From: Cellvibrio polysaccharolyticus
Lineage (GTDB): Bacteria; Pseudomonadota; Gammaproteobacteria; Pseudomonadales; Cellvibrionaceae
NCBI RefSeq assembly: GCF_015182315.1
Contig: NZ_PRDL01000001.1
Span: forward strand, 1,674,001-1,738,000
Reading direction: 5' to 3'
DNA: 64,000 nucleotides
Both the position numbers and the translations under genes were made by a program. How positions within the stretch are numbered: the first letter of the stretch is position 1; each line of letters begins with the position of its first letter. Below, piece after piece: positions 37,055 to 45,082 of the stretch. The notes under the pieces are model-generated. The model searched no databases. It was not told the DNA's origin and saw only the letters and a program-made list of their open reading frames with translations.

Positions 37055-37754
37055 GAGATTATTCAAAAGCCGTGAAGAAATGATCGCGGCAGTGCGCGAA
37101 GATTGTCTTACTGCTTTGCAGCAAGCCATTGAAGAGCGCGGTGAAGCAACCTTTCTGTTATCCGGTGGCAGTTCGCCAGAGCCGGTTTACAAAAGTTTGA
37201 GCGAAGTTGATATCGACTGGTCTTCTGTTTACGTGGGACTGGTCGACGAGCGCTGGGTTGATTTCAACCACGATAAAAGCAATGAAGCGTTTATCGCCCG
37301 CACCTTGCTGCAAAACAAAGCGGCCAGTGCCAATCTGATCGGTATGAAAAATTCTGCAGAAACTGCTGCAGAAGGTTTGGCCGATTGCGAAAGTGCTTAT
37401 CAGCAATTGGCGCAACCGTTTGATGTCACAATTTTGGGAATGGGGCCGGATGGCCACACCGCTTCTTTCTTTCCGCATGCGCATGGTCTGGAAGCGGCGT
37501 TGAATCCCGAATCAAAAAAACTCTGTGCCGCGATTATCGCCAAACAAAGCGAAGTGACCGGTACGGCAACAGAGCGTATGACATTAACGCTCAACGGTTT
37601 GCTGCAGTCCCGTCATCTGATGTTGTTGATTACGGGCGAAGAAAAGTTGAAGGTTTTCCGTGAAGCCCAGGCGGGCAACGACGTTGCTGCAGTTCCGGTT
37701 CGCGCTGTTATTCAGCAGGAGCAGGTTCCGCTGATTGTTTATTGGGCTCCGTGA
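37044..37754 (+). CDS. pgl: 6-phosphogluconolactonase
   Basis: Hydrolyses 6-phosphogluconolactone to 6-phosphogluconate. The 236-residue DevB-type protein has LLSGGSSPEPVY, GLVDERWVDFNHDKSN and the conserved ILGMGPDGHTASFFP. The ATG at 37044 lies inside the end of zwf, and upstream in-frame codons belong to zwf sequence. It ends 33 bases before eda. Confidence 0.95.
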   Translation: MIVERLFKSREEMIAAVREDCLTALQQAIEERGEATFLLSGGSSPEPVYKSLSEVDIDWSSVYVGLVDERWVDFNHDKSNEAFIARTLLQNKAASANLIGMKNSAETAAEGLADCESAYQQLAQPFDVTILGMGPDGHTASFFPHAHGLEAALNPESKKLCAAIIAKQSEVTGTATERMTLTLNGLLQSRHLMLLITGEEKLKVFREAQAGNDVAAVPVRAVIQQEQVPLIVYWAP

Positions 37755-37786
37755 TTTATTTTTCACAAGATAATGAGGGTTACAAA

Positions 37787-38419
37787 GTGGGTTTAGCCGT
37801 TAACGAAATTGTCAAAGTAGCACCCGTAATACCCGTAATGGTCGTAGAGAGAATTGAAGATGCTGTGCCGCTGGCTCGCGCACTCTACAACGGTGGTTTG
37901 AAAGTATTGGAAATCACCCTGCGTACGCCGTGTGCGCTGGATGCGATCACCGCAATGGTTGAAGCACTGCCTGCCGATGCGGTCATTGGCGCTGGCACCA
38001 TCATCACGCCTCAGGATCTTGAAAAAGCGGTTAAAGCCGGTTCTACCTTTCTGGTAAGCCCGGGCACCACACCGGCACTGATTGAAGCGGCAAAAGCCTC
38101 TTCAATTCCTTTGTTGCCGGGTGTCGCTACACCGACCGAAGCGATGCGTTTGCTGGTAGAAGGTTTTACTCACCAGAAATTTTTCCCGGCTGAAGCCGCT
38201 GGTGGTATTCCGATGCTGAAGTCTATTGGTGGTCCCTTGCCACAAATTACTTTCTGCCCGACTGGCGGTATTGATTTGGCCAAAGCGCCCAGCTACCTCG
38301 CACTGCCCAACGTGGCCTGCGTGGGTGGAACCTGGATGGCGCCGAAAGAATTGATGAAGGCAGGCAAGTGGGACGAGATTGAAAAGCTCGCTCGTGAAGC
38401 TGCAAGTTTGCCACGTTAA
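37787..38419 (+). CDS. eda: KDPG aldolase (2-dehydro-3-deoxyphosphogluconate aldolase)
   Basis: Splits KDPG into pyruvate and glyceraldehyde-3-P; class I (Schiff base) aldolase. From GTG at 37787 the protein has 210 residues, the family length. The catalytic Glu is in LEITLRTPCALDAI and the Schiff-base Lys in HQKFFPAEAAGG; GAGTIITP and SPGTTPALIEAA are also typical. GTG is preferred to the TTG at 37742 because that lies within pgl and GAGGG precedes the GTG. It completes the Entner-Doudoroff set. Confidence 0.94.
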   Translation: MGLAVNEIVKVAPVIPVMVVERIEDAVPLARALYNGGLKVLEITLRTPCALDAITAMVEALPADAVIGAGTIITPQDLEKAVKAGSTFLVSPGTTPALIEAAKASSIPLLPGVATPTEAMRLLVEGFTHQKFFPAEAAGGIPMLKSIGGPLPQITFCPTGGIDLAKAPSYLALPNVACVGGTWMAPKELMKAGKWDEIEKLAREAASLPR

Positions 38420-38434
38420 TTAATTTGTTTTTAA

Positions 38435-38453
38435 AGCCCGCCTCCGGCGGGCT
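38435..38453 (+). terminator. Terminator or attenuator between eda and gap
   Basis: AGCCCGCC-TCC-GGCGGGCT, then AACC and seven T. It ends only about 14 bases before the gap ribosome site, so it might set the eda:gap ratio instead of fully stopping transcription. Confidence 0.8.
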
Positions 38454-38477
38454 AACCTTTTTTTACAGGAGATGAGA

Positions 38478-39485
38478 ATGACCATCAGAGTAGCAATTAA
38501 CGGTTACGGACGTATTGGCCGCAACGTATTACGCGCTTTATACGAATCCGGCAAGCGTGAAAAAATTCAGATCGTTGGTATTAACGATTTGGGTGATGCG
38601 CAGCTGAATGCCCACCTGACCAAATACGACTCTACTCACGGTATGTTTGCCGGTGATGTTTCTGTTGATGGCGACAAAATGATTGTGAACGGTGATGAAA
38701 TTCGCATCACTGCGGAGCGCAATCCGGAAAACCTGCCGTGGGGCGAATTGAAGGTTGATGTTGTGTACGAATGTACCGGTATCTTCACTTCAAAAGAAAA
38801 AGCGTCTGCCCACATTAAAGCCGGTGCGAAAAAAGTCATTATTTCTGCGCCGGGTACCGACGTGGATGCAACCGTAGTATTCGGTGTAAACGACACCGTA
38901 CTGAAAGCGAGCGATACTGTTATCTCCAACGCTTCCTGTACTACCAACTGTCTGGCGCCGATTGCCAAAGTATTGAACGACAACTTCGGTATCGTTCAGG
39001 GTTCCATGACCACCATTCACGCTTACACCAACGACCAGGTGCTGTCTGACGTATTCCACAAAGACATCTACCGTGCGCGTTCTGCTACCCAGTCCATGAT
39101 TCCTACCACTACCGGTGCTGCCAAAGCAGTAGGCCTGGTATTGCCGGAATTGAAAGGCAAACTGGACGGTATTTCTGTTCGCGTTCCTACCATCAACGTA
39201 TCTCTGGTTGACCTGAACGTACTGGTAGAAAAAGACGTTTCTGTAGAAGCGGTGAACGCTGCCATGAAAAAAGCGGCCGAGCAGGAAATGCCGGGCGTAC
39301 TGGCTTATGTTGACGTGCCGTTGGTGTCGGTTGACTTCAACCACAACGCTCACTCTTCCAACTACGACTCACTGCAGACCAAAGTGTACGGCAAGTGGGT
39401 AAAAGTTCTGTCCTGGTATGACAACGAGTGGGGCTTCTCCAACCGTATGCTGGACAACACCATCGCTTTGATTGAAGCCAAATAA
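38478..39485 (+). CDS. gap: Glyceraldehyde-3-phosphate dehydrogenase
   Basis: A 335-residue phosphorylating GAPDH that turns the Entner-Doudoroff triose into 1,3-bisphosphoglycerate. The N-terminal dinucleotide fold is VAINGYGRIGRNVLRAL, and the catalytic Cys154 sits in SNASCTTNC. AGGAGAT lies upstream of ATG 38478 (MTIRVAING). NDLGDAQLNAHLTKYDSTHG has the ND pair of NAD-preferring enzymes. Followed 20 bases later by pyk. Confidence 0.97.
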   Translation: MTIRVAINGYGRIGRNVLRALYESGKREKIQIVGINDLGDAQLNAHLTKYDSTHGMFAGDVSVDGDKMIVNGDEIRITAERNPENLPWGELKVDVVYECTGIFTSKEKASAHIKAGAKKVIISAPGTDVDATVVFGVNDTVLKASDTVISNASCTTNCLAPIAKVLNDNFGIVQGSMTTIHAYTNDQVLSDVFHKDIYRARSATQSMIPTTTGAAKAVGLVLPELKGKLDGISVRVPTINVSLVDLNVLVEKDVSVEAVNAAMKKAAEQEMPGVLAYVDVPLVSVDFNHNAHSSNYDSLQTKVYGKWVKVLSWYDNEWGFSNRMLDNTIALIEAK

Positions 39486-39505
39486 TTAAGGGAACGGATA
39501 ACAAC

Positions 39506-40948
39506 ATGTTAAGACGTACCAAAATCGTCAGTACTTTAGGTCCGGCATCGGAATCCTATGAAGTATTGGAGAATCTGATTCTTGCCGGTGTGAACGTCGT
39601 TCGTTTGAACTTTTCTCACGGTTCACCGGAAGATCACCGTCGTCGTGCCGAAATGGTGCGTGAAATCTCCAAAAAGCACGGCTTGTTTGTTGCTGTTCTG
39701 GGTGATTTGCAAGGGCCAAAAATTCGTATCGCACGTTTTGCCCAAGGGAAAATTTATCTCAACATTGGTGATAAATTTGTTCTCGATGCATCTCTCGAGC
39801 GTGACGCCGGTAATCAGCAACAGGTCGGTATCGACTACAAAGAGCTGCCAACCGATTGTAAAACCGGTGACATGCTGTTGCTGGATGACGGCCGTGTAGT
39901 ACTTCAGGTGGAAAGCATTGAAGGCACTCGCATCAACACCATTACCCGTGTTGCCGGCCCACTGTCCAACAACAAAGGCATCAACCGTCAGGGCGGTGGT
40001 CTCACTGCACCGGCGTTGACTGAAAAAGATCTGGCTGACATCAAAACCGCAGCCGAGATTGACGTAGACTACCTGGCGGTATCTTTTCCGCGTAGCGCTG
40101 CCGATATGAACCAGGCGCGCGCTTTGCTGGAAGCGGCCGGTGGTCGTGCCGGTCTGGTTTCCAAAATCGAGCGTGCGGAAGCGGTTGCTGACGACGAGAC
40201 GCTGGACGAAATCATCCGTGCCAGTGACGCTGTCATGGTTGCTCGTGGTGACCTCGGTGTGGAAATCGGTGATGCGGCATTGATCGGTGTACAGAAGCGT
40301 ATTATCGAACGCTCACGTGCCCTGAACAAAGTGGTTATTACCGCTACCCAGATGATGGAATCCATGATCAACAGCCCGCTGCCGACTCGTGCAGAGGTGT
40401 TTGATGTGGCCAACGCCGTACTGGATGGTACCGATGCCGTTATGCTGTCTGCAGAAACTGCAGCCGGTAGCTTCCCGGTGCAAACCGTTGAAGCGATGGT
40501 GCGTATCATCAAGGGTGCCGAACAACATCCGACAGCGAGCTTCAGTCGCTATCGGATGGATGAGAAGTTCTCTTCGATTGCGGAAACCATTGCTCTGGCA
40601 GTGATGTACACCGCAAACCACCTCGGTGGTGTTAAAGCGATTATTGCTTTGACCGAGTCCGGCAGCACGCCGTTGCTGATGTCCCGTGTGGGTTCGCAAT
40701 TGCCTATTTTTGCGTTCTCCCGTCACTTCAGCACCCAGAGCAAAGTGGCTTTGTACCGCGGTGTTCAACCGGTTCCGTTTGATACCACCAGCGTTCCTGG
40801 CGCTGAAGACTATCTGCGTGCCATTGATATCCTCAAGCAAAACGGTGTGCTGGTAGACGGCGATCTGGTGATCCTGTCCAGCGGTGATACCAACCTGCTT
40901 GGCGGTACCAACACATTGAAGATTTTGCGCGTTGGTGACAAAATCTGA
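39506..40948 (+). CDS. pyk: Pyruvate kinase (PykA type)
   Basis: Converts phosphoenolpyruvate and ADP to pyruvate and ATP. The 480 residues start MLRRTKIVSTLGPASE, like PykA. LSFHGS-type KLNFSHGSPEDHRRR (here RLNFSHGSPEDHRRRAE), SKIERAEAV (catalytic Lys), MVARGDLGVEIG and ITATQMMESMI are intact. The last gene of the sugar block, closed by a strong terminator. Confidence 0.97.
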   Translation: MLRRTKIVSTLGPASESYEVLENLILAGVNVVRLNFSHGSPEDHRRRAEMVREISKKHGLFVAVLGDLQGPKIRIARFAQGKIYLNIGDKFVLDASLERDAGNQQQVGIDYKELPTDCKTGDMLLLDDGRVVLQVESIEGTRINTITRVAGPLSNNKGINRQGGGLTAPALTEKDLADIKTAAEIDVDYLAVSFPRSAADMNQARALLEAAGGRAGLVSKIERAEAVADDETLDEIIRASDAVMVARGDLGVEIGDAALIGVQKRIIERSRALNKVVITATQMMESMINSPLPTRAEVFDVANAVLDGTDAVMLSAETAAGSFPVQTVEAMVRIIKGAEQHPTASFSRYRMDEKFSSIAETIALAVMYTANHLGGVKAIIALTESGSTPLLMSRVGSQLPIFAFSRHFSTQSKVALYRGVQPVPFDTTSVPGAEDYLRAIDILKQNGVLVDGDLVILSSGDTNLLGGTNTLKILRVGDKI

Positions 40949-40967
40949 TTATCGACTTTGTGTTGAT

Positions 40968-41000
40968 AAAAAACGGCAGCCTGGCTGCCGTTTTTTTTGC
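40968..41000 (+). terminator. Terminator after pyk
   Basis: AAAAAACGGCAGC-CTG-GCTGCCGTTTTTTTT, a 13-bp stem with a long T-run. Confidence 0.95.
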
Positions 41001-41039
41001 GCGCAAAATTTGTAGTTAAACCACCCCGGAGATAATGAC

Positions 41040-41852
41040 ATGAAAATCGTGATAGCAGGATTCATGGCCTTGCTGGCTTGCGGTGCGCAGGCATTGGAAA
41101 TTCGTGATCAATGGCAACAGGGTGCAACCATTCGCGGCCAGGTTGAACCAGGTAGCAAAGTGGAATTTCTCGGCCGCGATGTACGGGTCGCCAAAGGCGG
41201 CCAATTTGTGGTGGGTGTCGGTCGCGATTTTCCGTCGAAAGCAGAGCTGACGGTGGTCGCACCTGGCGGCGAGCGCAAAGTGCACACCTTTAATGTTGCT
41301 GCCCGCAAATACAATATTCAGGAAATTACCGGGGTTCCGCAAAGTACGGTAACGCCGTCACCGGAGCAGGTGGAGCGCAGCCGCCGCGAAGCGGAGCTGG
41401 TTTCTGCCGCCCGTAAAAAAGATCTGGCTACGCCCTGGTTTACCTCGGATTTTGCCTGGCCGGTAGTGGGCCGTATCAGTGGCGTTTACGGCAGTCAGCG
41501 GGTTTATAACGGCCAGCCAGGCAACCCGCATTTCGGCATCGACATTGCCGCACCGACCGGTACCAAAGTGCTGGCACCAACCGCCGGGTTGGTAACCCTG
41601 GTGCATGCCGATATGTTTTTCTCCGGCGGTACGCTGATTGTTGACCACGGTCATGGTTTGTCTTCCACCTTTATTCACCTCAGCAAAATTCTGGTGAAAG
41701 AGGGCGATCAGATCACCAAAGGGCAGGTGATTGCAGAAGTGGGAGCAACCGGTCGTGCTACCGGGCCACACCTGGACTGGCGCATCAACTGGTTTGATCA
41801 GCGCCTCGATCCCTCTCTGGTCGTTGGCCCCATGCCCAAATCGGCCAAGTAA
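41040..41852 (+). CDS. Secreted M23-family metallopeptidase
   Basis: A 270-residue peptidoglycan endopeptidase-like protein. It has a signal peptide (MKIVIAGFMALLACGAQA-LE), an N-terminal beta domain (about 20-100), and the LytM/peptidase M23 fold (about 140-262). The zinc motif HxxxD is HFGIDIAAP. The usual HxH reads HLD (GPHLDWRINW), so the second His is replaced by Asp. GHGLSSTFIHLSKILVKEG is the typical strand region. GGAG precedes the ATG. It may be an active hydrolase of a variant subgroup or an activator; the sequence does not decide. Confidence 0.88.
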   Translation: MKIVIAGFMALLACGAQALEIRDQWQQGATIRGQVEPGSKVEFLGRDVRVAKGGQFVVGVGRDFPSKAELTVVAPGGERKVHTFNVAARKYNIQEITGVPQSTVTPSPEQVERSRREAELVSAARKKDLATPWFTSDFAWPVVGRISGVYGSQRVYNGQPGNPHFGIDIAAPTGTKVLAPTAGLVTLVHADMFFSGGTLIVDHGHGLSSTFIHLSKILVKEGDQITKGQVIAEVGATGRATGPHLDWRINWFDQRLDPSLVVGPMPKSAK

Positions 41853-41999
41853 CTATTGCTCCATCAGTGGTGCTTTACCTACCGCTGATGCCAGTGAATA
41901 ACCGGGGGTAAAGACTGTTGGCAGCCCAGGAGACAGCATGGGCGGCTCAGTGTAAGATATCGCCCCTTCAATATGACCTCGGATCAGGGAATACCTGCC

Positions 42000-42191
42000 A
42001 TGATCGACAAAAAATTGCTCAGCATTCTTGTATGTCCTGTCAGCCACGCACCCCTCGAGTATCGTGAAGCACAACAGGAGCTGGTGTGTTACGCCAGCGG
42101 TCTGGCTTACCCGGTTCGCGATGGCATTCCGGTGATGCTGGAAAGCGAAGCCCGACAAATAACGCTGGCTGAAAAAGAGCAGCAACACTGA
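42000..42191 (+). CDS. Trm112-like / UPF0434 small protein (YcaR)
   Basis: A 63-residue protein of the Trm112p-like UPF0434 family. MIDKKLLSILVCPVSHAPLEY, YPVRDGIPVML are the family signature. Of the usual four zinc-ligand cysteines only two are seen (LVCP and ELVCY). It starts at ATG 42000; a nine-codon extension in frame is not conserved. The role of these proteins in bacteria is unsettled. Confidence 0.85.
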   Translation: MIDKKLLSILVCPVSHAPLEYREAQQELVCYASGLAYPVRDGIPVMLESEARQITLAEKEQQH

Positions 42192-42222
42192 TTTTAGTTT
42201 TGGTAACCGTGACGGACCCTTT

Positions 42223-44850
42223 ATGAAGAGCGCAGAAATACGCGACGCCTACCTGAAGTTTTTTGAGAGCAAAGGCCACACCATTGTGCCCAGCAGCTCC
42301 CTGATTCCTGGCAATGACCCGACTTTGTTATTTACCAACGCCGGTATGGTGCAGTTCAAGGATGTTTTCCTTGGTGCTGATAAACGCCCTTACACCCGTG
42401 CGGTCAGTTCGCAGCGTTGCGTGCGTGCCGGTGGCAAGCATAACGATTTGGAAAACGTGGGTTACACCGCCCGTCACCACACATTCTTTGAAATGCTGGG
42501 TAACTTCAGCTTTGGCGATTACTTCAAGCGCGATGCGATCCTTTACGCCTGGGAGTTTTTAACCTCGAAAGACTGGTTGAACATTCCTGGCGAAAAACTC
42601 TGGGTAACGGTTTACGCCTCGGACGATGAAGCCTACGACATCTGGCAAAAAGAAGTGGGTGTGCCTGCCGACCGCATTATTCGTATCGGTGACAACAAAG
42701 GCGCGCCTTACGCGTCGGATAACTTCTGGGCGATGGGTGACACAGGTCCGTGCGGCCCTTGCACCGAAATTTTCTACGATCACGGTGCCGATATCTGGGG
42801 TGGCCCACCTGGCTCGCCGGAAGAAGACGGCGACCGTTATATCGAAATCTGGAACAACGTGTTCATGCAGTTCAACCGCACGCCAGACGGTGTACTGCAC
42901 AACCTCCCTGCGCCATCCGTGGATACCGGTATGGGGCTGGAACGTATTTCTGCCGTGATGCAGCACGTTCATTCCAACTATGAAATTGATTTGTTCCAGC
43001 ATTTGTTGGCCGCTGCTGCTGAAGCCACCGGCACCCAGGACACTGAAAACAAATCCCTGCGTGTTATCGCCGACCATATTCGCTCCTGTGCCTTCCTGGT
43101 CAGTGACGGCGTGACGCCATCCAATGAAGGTCGCGGTTATGTACTGCGCCGTATCATTCGTCGTGCTATTCGCCACGGTAATCAGCTGGGCCAGAAAAAA
43201 CCGTTCTTCCATACGCTGGTAAAAGCTCTCGCTGAAGTGATGGGTGAAGCCTACCCGGAGCTGGTAAAAAACCGTGCCCATATCGAGCGCGTATTGCTGC
43301 AGGAAGAAGAGCAATTCGAGAAAACCCTCGATAAAGGCATGCTGGTGCTGGAAGAAGCGCTGGCGAAACTGCAAGGCAAGGTGATTCCCGGTCAGGTTGC
43401 TTTTACCTTGCATGATACCTATGGTTTCCCGCTGGATTTGACCAATGACATCGCCCGCGAGCGCGATTTGACCATTGATAACGAAGGTTACGAAAAAGCC
43501 ATGGACGAGCAGCGCAACCGTGCGCGCGCTGCGGGTGCCTTCAAGGTGGATTACACCGCTGCCGGGCTGGATTTCTCGGCCACCGAGTTCCTCGGTTACA
43601 ACTCGCTCGCCGAAACCGGAAAGATTATTGCGCTGCTTAAAGGCGGTGCCGGTGTTGATCGTCTCAACGAAGGTGACGAGGGCGTGGTGGTTCTGGATCG
43701 CTCCCCTTTCTACGCCGAATCCGGTGGTCAGGTGGGCGATACCGGTTATTTCACGACCGGTTACAGCCGTTTTGAAGTACGTGACTGCCACAAGCAAAAC
43801 GGTGTGCACCTGCATATTGTTCACGGCCTGAAAGGCTCGCTGAGTGTCGGCGATGTGGTCAATGCTGATGTTGATAGTGGTCTGCGTCAGGCGACCATTC
43901 TTAATCACTCGGCTACACATTTACTTCACGCTGCCTTGCGTAAAATCCTTGGCGAACACGTTGCCCAGAAAGGTTCTCTGGTGGATTCAGAGCGTCTGCG
44001 TTTTGACTTCTCCCATTTTGAAGCGATTACTGCCGAGCAACTGAAAAGTATTGAAAGCCTGGTGAATGATCACATCCGGGCCAACAGCCCGATCATTACC
44101 GAAGATTGCAGCATGGACGAAGCCAAGGTGAAGGGTGCCATGGCCTTGTTTGGCGAAAAATACGGTGATCGTGTGCGCGTGTTGACGATGGGCCACGGCT
44201 TCTCCATTGAGCTGTGTGGCGGTACGCACGCCTCCCGCACCGGTGATATCGGTTTGTTCCGCATCGTGTCGGAATCGGGTGTAGCGGCCGGTGTACGCCG
44301 TATTGAAGCGATTACCGGCAAAAAAGCGCTGGGTCTATTCGATAACCTCGACAATTTGCTGGATCACGCTGTTCGCGCCCTGAAAACCACGCGCGAGAAT
44401 CTGCCGGAAAAACTGGAATTACTGGTACAGCAAAACAAAAAACTGGAAAAAGACCTGGCGACGCTGAAAACCCGTCTGGCAACTGCCGGTAGTGGTGACG
44501 TATTAAGCCAGGCGAAAAAAGTCGGTGATGTCAGTGTGCTGGCCATCAACCTTGAAGGTGCCGATGCCAAATCACTGCGCGATTCGGTTGATCAGTTCAA
44601 AAACAAACTGGGCTCTGCTGTGGTGTTACTGGCTGCGGTAGAAGATGGCAAGGTTTCGCTGGTTGCCGGTGTTACCCAGGACATTACCAGCCGTTTCAAA
44701 GCGGGCGACCTGATGCGTCATGTTGCCGAGCAGCTTGAAGGCAAGGGCGGTGGCCGTCCGGATATGGCGCAAGGTGGTGGCACCCGCGTTGATCTGTTGG
44801 ACGAGGCGCTGGCGTCTGTATTGCCGTGGGTAGAGCAGCAGGGCAGTTAA
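42223..44850 (+). CDS. alaS: Alanyl-tRNA synthetase
   Basis: Charges tRNA-Ala and edits Ser and Gly mistakes. The 875-residue protein has the class II catalytic core (residues 1-about 440; HHTFFEMLGNFSFGDYF, NEGRGYVLRRIIRRA), the editing domain with its zinc ligands (HSATHLLHAAL and ELCGGTHASRTGDI), and the C-Ala domain after a coiled coil (about 715-770). First of alaS-lysC-csrA-tRNA-Ser, an order shared with Pseudomonas. Confidence 0.98.
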   Translation: MKSAEIRDAYLKFFESKGHTIVPSSSLIPGNDPTLLFTNAGMVQFKDVFLGADKRPYTRAVSSQRCVRAGGKHNDLENVGYTARHHTFFEMLGNFSFGDYFKRDAILYAWEFLTSKDWLNIPGEKLWVTVYASDDEAYDIWQKEVGVPADRIIRIGDNKGAPYASDNFWAMGDTGPCGPCTEIFYDHGADIWGGPPGSPEEDGDRYIEIWNNVFMQFNRTPDGVLHNLPAPSVDTGMGLERISAVMQHVHSNYEIDLFQHLLAAAAEATGTQDTENKSLRVIADHIRSCAFLVSDGVTPSNEGRGYVLRRIIRRAIRHGNQLGQKKPFFHTLVKALAEVMGEAYPELVKNRAHIERVLLQEEEQFEKTLDKGMLVLEEALAKLQGKVIPGQVAFTLHDTYGFPLDLTNDIARERDLTIDNEGYEKAMDEQRNRARAAGAFKVDYTAAGLDFSATEFLGYNSLAETGKIIALLKGGAGVDRLNEGDEGVVVLDRSPFYAESGGQVGDTGYFTTGYSRFEVRDCHKQNGVHLHIVHGLKGSLSVGDVVNADVDSGLRQATILNHSATHLLHAALRKILGEHVAQKGSLVDSERLRFDFSHFEAITAEQLKSIESLVNDHIRANSPIITEDCSMDEAKVKGAMALFGEKYGDRVRVLTMGHGFSIELCGGTHASRTGDIGLFRIVSESGVAAGVRRIEAITGKKALGLFDNLDNLLDHAVRALKTTRENLPEKLELLVQQNKKLEKDLATLKTRLATAGSGDVLSQAKKVGDVSVLAINLEGADAKSLRDSVDQFKNKLGSAVVLLAAVEDGKVSLVAGVTQDITSRFKAGDLMRHVAEQLEGKGGGRPDMAQGGGTRVDLLDEALASVLPWVEQQGS

Positions 44851-45082
44851 TCGGCCTGGTTTTAATGCGATTTGGTTGTGCTACAAATAGCTGTTTATCG
44901 CCGAAATGGCAGTAATTTTGCGTAATTAAGTAATAAACGTGAAAGAACAGCTGTTTTCGGCAATCAAACCCCGGTTCCGGTTAACTTTTGCTTCAAAGTG
45001 TTGTTTAATTAGCCGCCGTTTTTTGTGACGCAGTTGTTAAATAGCGCCATTTATTCAAATATCAGTGAGGGATAGGCCCGCA

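Noticed and set aside
42559..43920. 453-codon minus-strand frame opposite alaS
   Set aside because: Shadow frame; the alaS protein is intact across the same interval.
44851..45082. Lysine riboswitch upstream of lysC
   Set aside because: I saw none of the L-box core elements in the 232-base gap, and no terminator or sequestering stem before the start.
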